Below are positions 29,255-39,038 of a stretch of DNA of 64,000 nucleotides, piece by piece. The DNA is taken from NCBI RefSeq assembly GCF_000344615.1, contig NZ_KB467824.1, forward strand, positions 3,605,513 through 3,669,512. The letters run 5' to 3'. This stretch comes from Janthinobacterium sp. CG3 (GTDB lineage: Bacteria; Pseudomonadota; Gammaproteobacteria; Burkholderiales; Burkholderiaceae_D). A model generated the notes under the pieces. That model made no database searches and was not told the DNA's origin. It saw only the letters and a list, made by a program, of their open reading frames with translations. The translations under genes and the position numbers were made by a program. Positions within the stretch are counted from its first letter, which is position 1. Every line of letters starts with the position of its first letter.

Positions 29255-29277
29255 GTCTTTGCCGCTTTGCGCAAAAA

Positions 29278-29302
29278 AAGGCAGCTGCGGCTGCCTTTTT
29301 TC
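29278..29302 (+). terminator. rpmE2 intrinsic terminator
   Basis: AAGGCAGC / GCTGCCTT stem with a TGCG loop (29278-29297), then a T-run. It lies about 25 bp after the rpmE2 stop; an A-run precedes the stem, so it may work in both directions. Confidence 0.9.
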
Positions 29303-29344
29303 GTTGATACTCCGTCTACCCCTTTTTTTGCGCGCCCTTGAACG

Positions 29345-31069
29345 ATGAAGCCAGTCCGCCTTCCCGCCGCCGCCACCCTCGCGCTGCCACGTTGGGCCTT
29401 GTTCGCGCTCGGCTTGCTGTACATCCTGCCCGGCCTGATCGGACGCGAACCGTGGAAAAACGACGACGCCGCCAGCTTCGGCGTCATGTGGACGATGGCC
29501 CACGGCGGCCTGCAGGACTGGTTGTGGCCCAACATCGCCGGCTTGCCGGCGCCCGAGGAAGGCCCGCTGACGTTCTGGCTGGGCGCGCTGTGCATCAAAC
29601 TGTTCGGCTGGCTGGTCGGCGACGTCTTCGGCGCCCGCCTGGCCACCATCGGCATCTTCGGCGGCGGCGTGCTGTCGCTGTGGTACACCGCCTTCAACCT
29701 GGGCCGGCGCCCCGACGCCCAGCCGTTGCGCCTGGCCTTCGGCGGCCAGCCCGAGCCGGACGACTTCGGCCGCACCCTGGCCGACGCCGCCGTGCTGATC
29801 TACCTGGGCTGCCTGGGCCTGCTCAACCACAGCCACCAGAACACCGCCGAAACGCTGCAAGTGACGCTGCTGGCCTACCTGCTGTACCGGGCCGTGCGCT
29901 ACGTCGAACTGCCGTCGCTGCGCAACGCCGCCCTGGTCGGCCTGGCGCTGGGCGGCCTGACGCTGGCGCGCGGCTGGGTCACGCCGCTGGCGCTGACGGC
30001 GGCGCTGTTCCTGTGCACCCGCTTCCTGCGCCTGCCGGCCTTGCGCGTGCTGCGCGACCTGGCCGCGGCGCTGGCGGTGGCGCTGCTGGTCACCCTGCTC
30101 TGGCTGCTGCCGGCCGAGCTGCTGCAACCGTTCGGCGGCTCGCCGCTGGCGCCGTGGCTGGCCTGGAACCAGGCCCAGCTCGGCGCGCCCGGCCTGGCCG
30201 GACTGCAATTTTTCTGCCGCGTCGGCATGTGGTTTTTCTGGCCGGCGTGGCCGTTCGCGGCCTGGGCCGTCTACGCCTGGCGCCGCCAGCACCACGTGCT
30301 GCACGTGGTGGTACCGGTCAGCTTCGTCAGCATGCTGGCGCTGTTGGCCTTGTGCCACCCGAACCCGGACCAAAGCCAGTTGCTGCCGCTGCTGCCGCCG
30401 CTGGCGGTGATGGCCGCGTTCGGCCTGCTGACCATGAAGCGCGGCGCCATCAACGCCATCGACTGGTTCTCGGTGATGGTGCTGACCACCTGCGCCGCCG
30501 TGTTCTGGCTGTTCTGGTTCGCCAAGCTAACCGGCTGGCCGGCGCAACTGTCGAAGAACGTCCTCAAGCTGGTGCCCGGCTTCACGCCGGAACTGGAGTT
30601 GGTGGCCTTCTTCGTGGCCGCCGGCGCCACCGCCGGCTGGATCGCGCTGGTGCACTGGCGCATCTCGCGCCAGCCCGCCGTGCTGTGGCGCGCCGTGGTG
30701 CTGTCGTCCGGCGGCCTGATCCTGCTGTGGGTGCTGATCATGACGCTGTTCCTGCCCGAGCTGAACTACAGCAAGAGCTACGCCAGCGTCGCCCGCCAGA
30801 TCGCGCAAAAGCTGCCGCCGGCGCCCAACTGCATCGACACCAACGTCGGCCCGGCGCAGCGCGCCTCGTTCGCCTACTATGCGCACCTGCCGTTCGCCGG
30901 CATGCAAGGCGGCCATTGCGACGTGCTGCTGCTACAGGACAGCACCAAGCTGCGCGACGACAAGGAAATCGCGCCCCAGTTCCGCGGCAAGCAATGGGTC
31001 AAGGTGTGGGAGGGCCGTCGCCCGTCCGACAACTCCGAGCGCTTCCGGCTATACCACCGGGCCGACTAG
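29345..31069 (+). CDS. GT-C type membrane glycosyltransferase (ArnT/PMT-like)
   Basis: A 574-residue membrane protein with about ten to twelve helices. The N-terminus has the extracytoplasmic loop motif GREPWKNDDAASFGV, typical of the DD-containing loop in ArnT/PMT GT-C transferases, followed by LPAPEEGPLTFWLG. These enzymes move a sugar from an undecaprenyl-phosphate carrier to lipid A or protein. The final 70 residues form a soluble domain. The acceptor is not deducible. No strong ribosome site; the ATG at 29345 opens directly before the first helix. Confidence 0.8.
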   Translation: MKPVRLPAAATLALPRWALFALGLLYILPGLIGREPWKNDDAASFGVMWTMAHGGLQDWLWPNIAGLPAPEEGPLTFWLGALCIKLFGWLVGDVFGARLATIGIFGGGVLSLWYTAFNLGRRPDAQPLRLAFGGQPEPDDFGRTLADAAVLIYLGCLGLLNHSHQNTAETLQVTLLAYLLYRAVRYVELPSLRNAALVGLALGGLTLARGWVTPLALTAALFLCTRFLRLPALRVLRDLAAALAVALLVTLLWLLPAELLQPFGGSPLAPWLAWNQAQLGAPGLAGLQFFCRVGMWFFWPAWPFAAWAVYAWRRQHHVLHVVVPVSFVSMLALLALCHPNPDQSQLLPLLPPLAVMAAFGLLTMKRGAINAIDWFSVMVLTTCAAVFWLFWFAKLTGWPAQLSKNVLKLVPGFTPELELVAFFVAAGATAGWIALVHWRISRQPAVLWRAVVLSSGGLILLWVLIMTLFLPELNYSKSYASVARQIAQKLPPAPNCIDTNVGPAQRASFAYYAHLPFAGMQGGHCDVLLLQDSTKLRDDKEIAPQFRGKQWVKVWEGRRPSDNSERFRLYHRAD

Positions 31070-31141
31070 CCGCTTCCTCCATATCGCCTCATTCCTATAC
31101 CGCCTATTGTTATTAACTAGAAATATTAGTTGGTTTTTGGA

Positions 31142-31147
31142 TATAAT
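31142..31147 (+). promoter_or_regulatory. -10 element upstream of the choice-of-anchor A gene
   Basis: A perfect TATAAT lies 70 bp before the ATG at 31217 in an AT-rich pocket; no convincing -35 is seen at 17 bp. Confidence 0.4.
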
Positions 31148-31216
31148 ACGCGGTCTTGTTTCCGGCGCCCCCACCTTATGCCGCCTGAACCCATCAACGC
31201 TAATGTGAGTACGCCC

Positions 31217-32158
31217 ATGCCATCGATTTCCTTCGCAGTACGTCTTATCCCGGCCGCCGCGGCCGCCCTGTTTTGCGCCGGCGCCGCCGGCGCCGCCCCG
31301 CTCGGCATCGACCTGGGCCCGGCCAACGGCTATTCGGCCTTCATCTTCGGCCAGGTCGGCAACAGCGCCAACAGCGGTTTCCGCGACGTCGAAGGCCGCC
31401 TGGCGGCCGGCGGCGATGTATTCCTCAGCGGCTTCTCGGTCGGCCAGAAAAGCCCGGCCGGCGCGCCCGTGCTGGTCGCCGGCGGCAACCTGAAGATTGG
31501 CACCGGCAACATCGCCAACGGCGGCGCCGTCTACGGCAACAAACTGACGACGAAGCAATGGTTCGCCCCGGGCACTTTCGTCAAAGGCGCGCCGATCGAC
31601 TTCGCCGCCGCCAAGACCCAGTTGAGCACCCTGTCGAACAGCGTCGCCCAGCTCAAGTCGACCGGCACCGTGGTCATTGAAAACAGCGGCTACACCCTGG
31701 TCGGCGACAAGAACGCCGACGTCAACGTGTTCAACATCGACTCCTCGTCGCTGCAAAACCTGACGCTGGACATCTCCTCGCTGAAGAGCACCGCGCACAT
31801 CATCATCAACGACAGCGCCACCAGCATCAAGCTGTCGGGCGGCTACGCCAGCTTCAGCGCCTTCGGCGAGCGCACCCTGTTCAACTTCTCGGCCGCCACC
31901 AGCGCCAGCCTGACCACCTACGCCTGGGGCAGCATTCTGGCGCCGCTGGCGCAGTTCTCCGGCAGCGGCCACCTGGAAGGCAGCCTGGTCGCCGACTCCG
32001 TCATGGCCATCGGCCAGGGCCATTCCAGCGTCGAAATCGGCGCGCTCGGCTTCAAGGGCGTCAGCGTCTCGGCCGTGCCGGAACCGGCAAGCTATGCGAT
32101 GCTGCTGGCCGGCCTGGGCCTGATGGGCTTGGTGCTGCGCCGCCGCAAGGCGGCCTGA
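31217..32158 (+). CDS. choice-of-anchor A domain PEP-CTERM protein
   Basis: A 313-residue secreted protein. A signal peptide (cleaved near AGAAGAA-P) precedes a choice-of-anchor A domain (NGYSAFIFGQVGNS, DVEGRLAAGGDVFLSGFSV, TTYAWGSILAPLAQFSG). The C-terminus carries the PEP-CTERM sorting signal VPEPASYAMLLAGLGLMGLV plus RRRK, recognised by exosortase, which cleaves and anchors the protein at the cell surface. Such proteins often belong to exopolysaccharide or floc matrix. The ATG at 31217 is preferred; GTG at 31205 or ATG at 31178 also fit. Confidence 0.88.
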   Translation: MPSISFAVRLIPAAAAALFCAGAAGAAPLGIDLGPANGYSAFIFGQVGNSANSGFRDVEGRLAAGGDVFLSGFSVGQKSPAGAPVLVAGGNLKIGTGNIANGGAVYGNKLTTKQWFAPGTFVKGAPIDFAAAKTQLSTLSNSVAQLKSTGTVVIENSGYTLVGDKNADVNVFNIDSSSLQNLTLDISSLKSTAHIIINDSATSIKLSGGYASFSAFGERTLFNFSAATSASLTTYAWGSILAPLAQFSGSGHLEGSLVADSVMAIGQGHSSVEIGALGFKGVSVSAVPEPASYAMLLAGLGLMGLVLRRRKAA

Positions 32159-32193
32159 GCGTGCGCCACGGCCGCCGTGGCGAGATGATCGAG

Positions 32194-32225
32194 AACGACC
32201 CGGCCGCGCCAGCGCCCGGGTCGTT
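32194..32225 (+). terminator. terminator after the PEP-CTERM gene
   Basis: AACGACCCGG (32194-32203) pairs with CCGGGTCGTT (32216-32225), followed by TTAAT. Confidence 0.75.
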
Positions 32226-32529
32226 TTAATATGTACAACAGTGGCGCGCCGCACAGCTTGTCGAAGCAACTACACTAGGCAAGCACGGCTGTTGCGCGAC
32301 CAAATTTTTTATGCGCCAGCTCAACACAAAGCGCCCACATAGCGCTATAGTCGGCATATTACGCATTGCCGTACGGCATTGAAATCTTGGCGAAGTGGTA
32401 TCGGCGGCTTGCGCTGCCTTGCCCGCCGCCTGCGCCCCGCCCCGCGCATCTCGTCCGACTATTGCGTCACACAAGCGTCCGCACCCCGCCGCGCCGTCCG
32501 CCAGACCATTGCCACTGTTGAGTATTGCT
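32226..32529. other. intergenic stretch between PEP-CTERM and FtsH-like genes
   Basis: About 300 bp with lower GC near 32260-32390. I see no gene with a ribosome site. The 45 codons in frame upstream of the FtsH-like ATG are Ala/Pro/Arg-rich shadow sequence. A promoter is expected here but none is clear. Confidence 0.4.
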
Positions 32530-34476
32530 ATGCCCACATTCTATAAACTCCAGCTCGCCTTGAAGAACACCTACGTCCGCCTGATGCTCGGCGTGCTCGC
32601 CGCCCTCGGCATCGGCCTGGCCACCTATTTCGGCGGCGACGTCGAGCAGGTGGCCATCCCGCTGGTGCGCTCGCAAAACATTGCCGAAATCACCGCGCTG
32701 GCCGGCCAGCGCGCGCGCCTGGAATACCTGCTGGTGGCCAAGCCGTTGTCGGAGGCGCCGCGCTATATCTTCAAGTTCAAGGACACCGCGCAACTGCACG
32801 TGGTGAAGGTGCCGAGCACCTCGCACCTGAGCCTGGAGCGCGAAATCCTGCTGCGCAACGGCATTCCGTACGCCATCGCCAAGGACGATTTCCTGGCCTC
32901 GCACAAGGCCGTGCTGCAAGACGACGCCGACGCCGGCCCGGTGGCGGCCTCGGCCGCCTTTCTGAAGCGCCACGCCTTCGACATCACCGTCGTCGCGTTG
33001 CTGCTGTTCGCGCTCAAGTTCGGCATCCCCGGCATGGGCATGAGCACCACCGTCATCACGCCCGACCAGCTCAAGGGCAGCATGGACGACTTGATCGGCA
33101 TGGACGACATCAAGCAGGAGGTGCTGCACCTGGAGGACATGATCCGCCACCGCAGCGTGTACCGCTCGCACAACATCGACAAGCCCTTCAACGTCATGCT
33201 GACGGGGCCGGCCGGCACCGGCAAGACCAAGCTGGCCGGCTACCTGGCCAAGAAGCTGAACCTGCCGCTGATCCAGGCGTCCGGCTCGGCGCTGGAATCG
33301 GGCTACATCGGTGGCGGCTCGAAGGCCCTCAACGCGCTGTACCGCAAGGCCTGCGCGCGCGGCAACTGCATCATCTTCCTCGACGAGGCGCAAACGCTGT
33401 TCATGCCGCGCGGGCGCGGCGAGAAGAAATGGGAGGACGACACCGCCAATACCCTGCTCGGCCTGCTCGACGGCGTCAAGAGCGACCAAGGCAGCGGCGT
33501 GATCTGGGTGGTGGCGTCGAACTTCGACGACGCCTCCAGCCAGATGGACGAGGCGATGCTGCGGCGCTTTTCGGTGAAGATCAATTTCCGCCTGCCGAAC
33601 AAGGCCGAGCGCGCCGAACTGCTGCGCAGCTTCCTCGGGCGCAAGCAGGAAGGCTGCGTGGCCTGGGACCGGCTCGACCTGAACCAGGTGGCCGACATCA
33701 CCGCCAACCTCAGCCCGGCGCTGCTGGAGTCGGTGGTCGACCGCGCCAGCATGATCGCGATCCAGGACAAGGCCGTGATCGACACCGACTTGATGTTCCG
33801 CGCCTTCGAGCGCTCGACCATCGGCCTGACCGACCGCGCCACCACGGCCGAGAAGGCGCTGCAGCGCGAACGCATCGCGCTGCACGAGCTGGGCCACTTC
33901 TTCATGCAGATCGACCCCTATTTGCGCCAGGGCTTGAGCTTGGCCGAGGTGAAGGAAAAGTCGCACCTGCTGAAGATCAGCACCGAGTCGGTCTCCAAGC
34001 TGAACGCGCTGGGCTACGTGCTGTCGGCCGGCGACGACCTGTCGCTGCGCACGCTCGAGGAGATGGAGCGCGACGTCATCCAGCTGTACGGCGGGGTCGC
34101 CGCCGAGGAGCTGTTCTACGGCGCCCGCGGCATCTCGGTGGGCAGCCAGAACGACATCCAGAAGGCCACCGCGATGCTCGACATGATGGTCAACCGGCTG
34201 TCGATGTACTCGCGCTCGAAGATCGACTACAGCCAGTTCAAGCAGGACGGCAACGGCGAGCACACGCTGCGCCAGGTCGAGGCCAAGGCGGACGAGCTGT
34301 ACAGTTACACGCTGGGGGCCATCGGCGACTACAAGGCCGTCATCGCCTCGCTGAAAACCGAGTTGCTGGAGCGCTACGTGCTGTCCAAGGACGCCATCTT
34401 CGCGCTGCTGGAGGAACGCATGGAAATCGACATGCCGGGCGGCTTCACCGCGCTGGCGCTGGCCGAGGCGGCGTAA
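32530..34476 (+). CDS. divergent FtsH-like membrane AAA metalloprotease
   Basis: A 648-residue protein with FtsH architecture. Two N-terminal helices (about 15-35 and 152-172) flank a periplasmic domain. The AAA module has Walker A GPAGTGKTK (near 226), pore loop SGYIGGGSKA, Walker B IIFLDEAQ and arginine fingers in MDEAMLRRF. A C-terminal M41 peptidase has HELGH near residue 451 and the third metal ligand Asp in SQNDIQKAT. Metal ligands and ATPase residues are intact, so it should be active. It differs from housekeeping FtsH in the zinc motif (HELGH rather than HEAGH), pore loop and SRH, so it is a paralogue that probably degrades a narrower set of proteins. Alone in its transcription unit. 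Confidence 0.85.
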   Translation: MPTFYKLQLALKNTYVRLMLGVLAALGIGLATYFGGDVEQVAIPLVRSQNIAEITALAGQRARLEYLLVAKPLSEAPRYIFKFKDTAQLHVVKVPSTSHLSLEREILLRNGIPYAIAKDDFLASHKAVLQDDADAGPVAASAAFLKRHAFDITVVALLLFALKFGIPGMGMSTTVITPDQLKGSMDDLIGMDDIKQEVLHLEDMIRHRSVYRSHNIDKPFNVMLTGPAGTGKTKLAGYLAKKLNLPLIQASGSALESGYIGGGSKALNALYRKACARGNCIIFLDEAQTLFMPRGRGEKKWEDDTANTLLGLLDGVKSDQGSGVIWVVASNFDDASSQMDEAMLRRFSVKINFRLPNKAERAELLRSFLGRKQEGCVAWDRLDLNQVADITANLSPALLESVVDRASMIAIQDKAVIDTDLMFRAFERSTIGLTDRATTAEKALQRERIALHELGHFFMQIDPYLRQGLSLAEVKEKSHLLKISTESVSKLNALGYVLSAGDDLSLRTLEEMERDVIQLYGGVAAEELFYGARGISVGSQNDIQKATAMLDMMVNRLSMYSRSKIDYSQFKQDGNGEHTLRQVEAKADELYSYTLGAIGDYKAVIASLKTELLERYVLSKDAIFALLEERMEIDMPGGFTALALAEAA

Positions 34477-34567
34477 GGCCCGGCCGCCCGGGCGCACCGC
34501 GGGCGGATTCATGGCGCTGTCATAATCGCCCCCTACACTCGTGGACAATTCCACCACGAGGCTAGCC

Positions 34568-36175
34568 ATGACATCATCCATCTCACGCCGCCGCTTCCTG
34601 TCGCAGGGCGGCATGCTGGCCGGCGCTTCGGCGCTGGGCGGCGCGCTGCTGCTGCCCGGCTGCGGCGGCTCCGGCGCCGCGCCGGCCGTGCTGCCCAGTG
34701 AAGCCGAACGGCCCAAGCTGCCCTCCGGCATCCAGTTCGGCGACGTCACCGGCGAGCGCGCCGTGATCTGGAGCCGCAGCGACCGCAACGCCCAAATGAT
34801 CGTCGAATACGACACCACCGAACGCTTCGCCAACGCCAGCCGCATCGTCGGCCCGACCGCCAGCGAGGCCAGCGACTTCACCACCCGCGTCGACCTGAGC
34901 GGCCTGCCGGCCGGGCAAACCGTCTTCGTGCGGGTGCGCTACGTCGACCCGGACAACGGCCGCATCGAAAGCGAAACCGTGTCCGGCCAGTTCCGCACGC
35001 CCCCCGCCGCCGACGGCAAGCGGCCGCTGCGCTTCCACTGGAGCGGCGACACCGCCGGCCAGGGCTGGGGCATCAACAGCGAGTTCGGCGGCGTCAAGAT
35101 GTACGAGGCGATGCGCCGGCGCGATCCGGATTTTTTCATCCACAACGGCGACACGATCTACGCCGACGGCCCGATCCAGGCCCGCACGCCGGCCGAGGAC
35201 GGGCGCATCTGGACCAGCCTGGTCACCGAGGAGGTCAGCAAGGTGGCCGAGACGCTGAAGGAATACCGCGGCCGCCACGCCTACAACACGCTGGACCTGA
35301 ACTTCCGCAAGTTCGCCGCCCAGGTGCCGCAAATCTGGCAGTGGGACGACCATGAAGTGACCAACAACTACAGCGGCTCGAAGGACTTGTCGGCGGACCC
35401 GCGCTACACCGAGAAGAACGTCGCGACGCTGGCCGCGCGCGGGCGCCGCGCCTTCCTCGAATACGCGCCGATGCGCTACTACAAACAGGCCGAACCGCAG
35501 CGCATCTACCGCAGCCTGTCGTACGGCCCGCTGCTCGACGTGTTCGTGCTCGACATGCGCAGCTACCGCGGCCCGAACAGCGCCAACCTGCAAAGCGTCG
35601 ACAACGCCGACAGCGCCTTCCTCGGCACGGCGCAGGTGGACTGGCTGATCGCCGAACTGGCGGCGTCGAAGGCGACCTGGAAAGTAGTGGCGGCCGACAT
35701 GCCGATCGGCCTGCAGGTGGGCGACGGCAAGGACGCCCAGGGCAACGCGCGCTGGGAGGGCAGCGCCAACGGCGACCACGGCGCGCCGTCGGGGCGCGAA
35801 CTGGAAATGGCCCGTCTGCTCAAGGGCGTCAAGGCGGTCAAGAACGTCGTCTGGATCACCACCGACGTGCACTACTGCGCCGCGCACTACTACGACCCGG
35901 CCAAGGCGCAGTTCAGCGACTTCGCGCCGTTCTGGGAATTCGTCGCCGGCCCGATGAACGCCGGCTCCTTCGGCCCGGGCAAGCTCGACAAAACCTTCGG
36001 CCCGACCGAGGTGTTCGCCCGCTCCCCGGTGCTACAGAACTCGTCGCCGTTCGCCGGCTTCCAGTTCTTCGGCGAAGTGAGCATCGAGCCGCAGACCAAG
36101 GCCATGACGGTGGAACTGCTGGACCTGAACGGCGTGTCGCAATTCGCCCAGACCATCCCCGCCGCTGGCGTGTGA
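34568..36175 (+). CDS. phoD: PhoD-family alkaline phosphatase/phosphodiesterase, Tat-exported
   Basis: A 535-residue secreted phosphatase. The twin-arginine signal SRRRFLSQGG is followed by a lipobox-like LPGC. An N-terminal fibronectin-like domain (about 45-150) precedes the metallophosphatase with WSGDTAGQGWG, FFIHNGDTIYADGP (metal Asp and Asn), WQWDDHEVTNNY and WITTDVHYCAAHYY. PhoD enzymes use Fe(III) and Ca(II) and release phosphate from mono- and diesters. GAGG lies 7 bp before the ATG at 34568. It is convergent with the acyl-CoA ligase. Confidence 0.92.
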   Translation: MTSSISRRRFLSQGGMLAGASALGGALLLPGCGGSGAAPAVLPSEAERPKLPSGIQFGDVTGERAVIWSRSDRNAQMIVEYDTTERFANASRIVGPTASEASDFTTRVDLSGLPAGQTVFVRVRYVDPDNGRIESETVSGQFRTPPAADGKRPLRFHWSGDTAGQGWGINSEFGGVKMYEAMRRRDPDFFIHNGDTIYADGPIQARTPAEDGRIWTSLVTEEVSKVAETLKEYRGRHAYNTLDLNFRKFAAQVPQIWQWDDHEVTNNYSGSKDLSADPRYTEKNVATLAARGRRAFLEYAPMRYYKQAEPQRIYRSLSYGPLLDVFVLDMRSYRGPNSANLQSVDNADSAFLGTAQVDWLIAELAASKATWKVVAADMPIGLQVGDGKDAQGNARWEGSANGDHGAPSGRELEMARLLKGVKAVKNVVWITTDVHYCAAHYYDPAKAQFSDFAPFWEFVAGPMNAGSFGPGKLDKTFGPTEVFARSPVLQNSSPFAGFQFFGEVSIEPQTKAMTVELLDLNGVSQFAQTIPAAGV

Positions 36176-36221
36176 GCCGAATGGCGTGAAGTCAGGCCGC
36201 TTCGGCGTTTGCCGGCGGCGT

Positions 36222-37898
36222 TCAGCCGCCCAGTCCCAGCTCGCCCGCCACCTGCTGGCGCAGGATGAACTTCTGTATCTTGCCCGTCACCGTCATCGGA
36301 AACGCCTCGACGAAGCGGACATAGCGCGGCACCTTGTAGTAGGCGATCTGGCCGTCGCAAAAGGCGCGGATCTCCTCGGCGTCGGCCCGCGCGCCGGGGC
36401 GCAGGATGATGCAGGCGCACAGCTCCTCGCCGTACTTCGGGTCCGGCACGCCGACGCACTGCACGTCCAGCACCTTCGGATGGCGGTACAAAAACTCCTC
36501 GACCTCGCGCGGATAGATGTTTTCGCCGCCGCGTATCACCATGTCCTTGGAACGCCCGACGATGCTGCAAAAGCCGTCGGCGTCGATCACCGCCAGGTCG
36601 CCGGTGTGCATCCAGCGCGCCGCGTCGATCGCCTCGCCGGTCTTCTCCGGGTCGCCCCAGTACCCCCGCATCACCGAATAGCCGCGCGTGAGCAACTCGC
36701 CCTTTTCGCCGCGCGGCACGATGCGCCCCCCGGCGTCGACGATCTTCACCTCCAGGTGCGGATGGACCCGGCCGATGGTCGACACGCGCAGCGCCAGCGG
36801 GTCGTCGACCGAGCTTTGGAAGCTGACCGGCGCGGTCTCCGTCATGCCGTAGGCGATGGTGATGTCGGCCATGTGCATCAGTTTGACCACGCGCGTCATC
36901 ACCTCGATCGGGCACGGCGAGCCGGCCATGATGCCGGTGCGCAGGCTCGACAGGTCGAACTCGCCGAACGCCGGATGGTCGAGGATGGCGATGAACATCG
37001 TCGGCACGCCGTGCAAGGCGGTGCAGCGCTCGGCCTGCACGGTGTCCAGCACCGCCCTGGCGTCGAAACCCTCGCCCGGATACACCATCGCCGCGCCGTG
37101 CGTGACGCAGGCCAGGTTGCCCAGCACCATGCCGAAGCAATGGTAGAGCGGCACCGGAATGCACAGCCGGTCGACTTCGGTCAGGCGCATCGCCTCGCCG
37201 ATGAAAAAACCGTTGTTCAGGATATTGTGGTGGGTCAGCGTGGCGCCCTTGGGCGCGCCGGTGGTGCCGGAGGTGAACTGGATGTTGACGGCGTCGTCGA
37301 ACTGCAGGGTGGCGGCGACCTCGGCGAGGCGCGCCAGATCGGCGGCGCCGGCCGCCTCGGCCACGGCGTCGAAATTATGCATGCCCGGCGTGTGTTGCGC
37401 GCCCAGCCGGATCACGTGGCGCAGGTGCGGCAGGCGCGGCGAGCGCAGATCGCCGGCGGCGCAATGGCGCAGTTCCGGCGCCACGTCTTGCAGGATCGCC
37501 AGGTAGTCGCTGGTCTTGAAGGCGGGCGCCAGGATCAAGGCGCTGCAGTGCACCTTGTCGAGCACGTATTCCAGCTCGGAACGGCGGTAGGACGGGTTGA
37601 TATTGACCATGATCAAACCGGCCTTCGCCGTGGCGAACTGGGTCAGTACCCACTCGCTGCAATTTTGCGACCAGATGCCGACGCGCTCGCCCGGCTGCAA
37701 GCCCAGCTTCAACAAGCCGGCGGCCAGCCGCTCGACCCGCGCGTGGAAGTCGCGGTAGCTCCAGCGCACGCCCTGGTGCGGCACGACCAGCGCCTCGCGT
37801 TCGCCGTGCCGCAGGGCCACGGCGTCGAGGTAGGCGCCGATGGTGGCACCGATCAACGGCGTCTGGTGGGCGCCGTGTACATAACTAAGCTGTTGCAT
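36222..37898 (-). CDS. AMP-forming acyl-CoA ligase
   Basis: A 558-residue ANL-superfamily ligase. The P-loop is [20 protein letters not shown], the adenine site [11 protein letters not shown], the hinge Asp in [13 protein letters not shown] and the catalytic Lys near the end in [14 protein letters not shown]. It activates a carboxylate as acyl-AMP and then acyl-CoA; sequence style fits medium/long-chain fatty acids. AGGAG lies 5 bp before the ATG at 37898. Monocistronic. Confidence 0.92.
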   Translation of the reverse strand: MQQLSYVHGAHQTPLIGATIGAYLDAVALRHGEREALVVPHQGVRWSYRDFHARVERLAAGLLKLGLQPGERVGIWSQNCSEWVLTQFATAKAGLIMVNINPSYRRSELEYVLDKVHCSALILAPAFKTSDYLAILQDVAPELRHCAAGDLRSPRLPHLRHVIRLGAQHTPGMHNFDAVAEAAGAADLARLAEVAATLQFDDAVNIQFTSGTTGAPKGATLTHHNILNNGFFIGEAMRLTEVDRLCIPVPLYHCFGMVLGNLACVTHGAAMVYPGEGFDARAVLDTVQAERCTALHGVPTMFIAILDHPAFGEFDLSSLRTGIMAGSPCPIEVMTRVVKLMHMADITIAYGMTETAPVSFQSSVDDPLALRVSTIGRVHPHLEVKIVDAGGRIVPRGEKGELLTRGYSVMRGYWGDPEKTGEAIDAARWMHTGDLAVIDADGFCSIVGRSKDMVIRGGENIYPREVEEFLYRHPKVLDVQCVGVPDPKYGEELCACIILRPGARADAEEIRAFCDGQIAYYKVPRYVRFVEAFPMTVTGKIQKFILRQQVAGELGLGG

Positions 37899-38012
37899 CC
37901 GATCTCCTTATGACGGCGGCGGGCGCGGCCTTTGCGGCCGCGCTGCGCGCTCTGATAGGGAAATCATAAGCTTTTTTGCTGACGCGGGGATTACGCCGCC
38001 ACCCCTGCTTGC

Positions 38013-38618
38013 TTAGGCGCGACGTTTGCGCGCGACGAAACCGAGCAGTCCCAAGCCGGCGAGCAGCATCGCGTAGGTGCCTGGCTCAGGCACGGCGGAC
38101 AGGGTGAGGTCGCGGATCACGACGTGGCCATTGATGTGGCGGTTGAAATAATCAGGAAGATCGGAATTGCCGGCGCCCTTGGAGTGGAACAGATTTACGT
38201 TTGTGTATGCAAAGTCGGTTTGCGAATTTTCCGAATAGATACTGCGGTAGTAGCCGGAGCAATGCGCACAGTCGGTAAAGGCGGAAAATTTAAGCAGCGA
38301 GTCGCTGTTGGGATTGGCCTTGAATTCCGACAGGTTAAAGGTCATCCATTCATACGACACCCGAAAATTACCATCGAGGTAGCCGCGTGGGCCGTCGAAA
38401 GCGGCGTAAGTGAAATTCCACGTCTCGTCAGCGCTCAGGAAGCCGTCGCTGTCGAAATCGATACCGTTGAAAGTGCCGGTAAAGTAGGAGCTATCCGCTT
38501 GCTGCTGGCTGAACGAAAATTTGTGCACGGTGAAATCGTCTGCGGCGCTGGCGGGCAAAGCGAAGGGTGCGGCGAGAGCGGCCGCCGCAGCGAAGGTGCC
38601 CAAAAATCCTAGTTCCAT
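38013..38618 (-). CDS. PEP-CTERM surface protein
   Basis: A 201-residue secreted protein: signal peptide cleaved near ASA-AD, an unknown beta-rich domain with an EF-hand-like DFDSDGFLSADE loop (possible calcium site) and a CAHC pair. The C-terminal exosortase signal is VPEPGTYAMLLAGLGLLGFV plus ARKRR. AAAGG precedes the ATG at 38618. GC is lower than in neighbours. No partner gene is adjacent; exosortase itself is not in the window. Confidence 0.85.
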   Translation of the reverse strand: MELGFLGTFAAAAALAAPFALPASAADDFTVHKFSFSQQQADSSYFTGTFNGIDFDSDGFLSADETWNFTYAAFDGPRGYLDGNFRVSYEWMTFNLSEFKANPNSDSLLKFSAFTDCAHCSGYYRSIYSENSQTDFAYTNVNLFHSKGAGNSDLPDYFNRHINGHVVIRDLTLSAVPEPGTYAMLLAGLGLLGFVARKRRA

Positions 38619-39038
38619 ATGAAACCTTTCAATTGATTTATATAAAAAGACACTTCCGCAGCACAAGAGCGTGGGAATTGATTTCCTAACATCAATAGTA
38701 TGGCACAGACAATATTACTTATATAATACTTAGCGGGAAAAAAAACAAAAAAAACAACAATAGAAAGAGTCGTTTTCGCGCCGGGCCGGCGCGCGCATCT
38801 GGGAACCGCGGCTAGACACAGGCGTTGCCACGGGAGGGGCAGAAGCCGACGCAGGGGGCGAGGCCTACCGTGGCGGGGGAGAGAGAAAGAATATACTGTT
38901 ACGCAGGCTTCACGACATTGACTGAAAAATTCCTTGAGTTGGCACAACAACCGATCTCCTGCCTGCAGCAGGATGTTGCGCCAGCGCGCGGCCGCGGCCC
39001 GGGGAGCGGCGCGGTCGCTATTGCCGGCGTGCCGGCGC
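38619..39038. other. intergenic stretch
   Basis: An AT-rich part at 38640-38770, containing ACTTATATAATACTT, is probably the promoter of the minus-strand PEP-CTERM gene. The rest is GC-rich with no gene that has a ribosome site. Confidence 0.4.

Noticed and set aside
32467..34884. An 805-codon minus-strand frame over the FtsH-like gene
   Set aside because: Antisense shadow with no recognisable domain.
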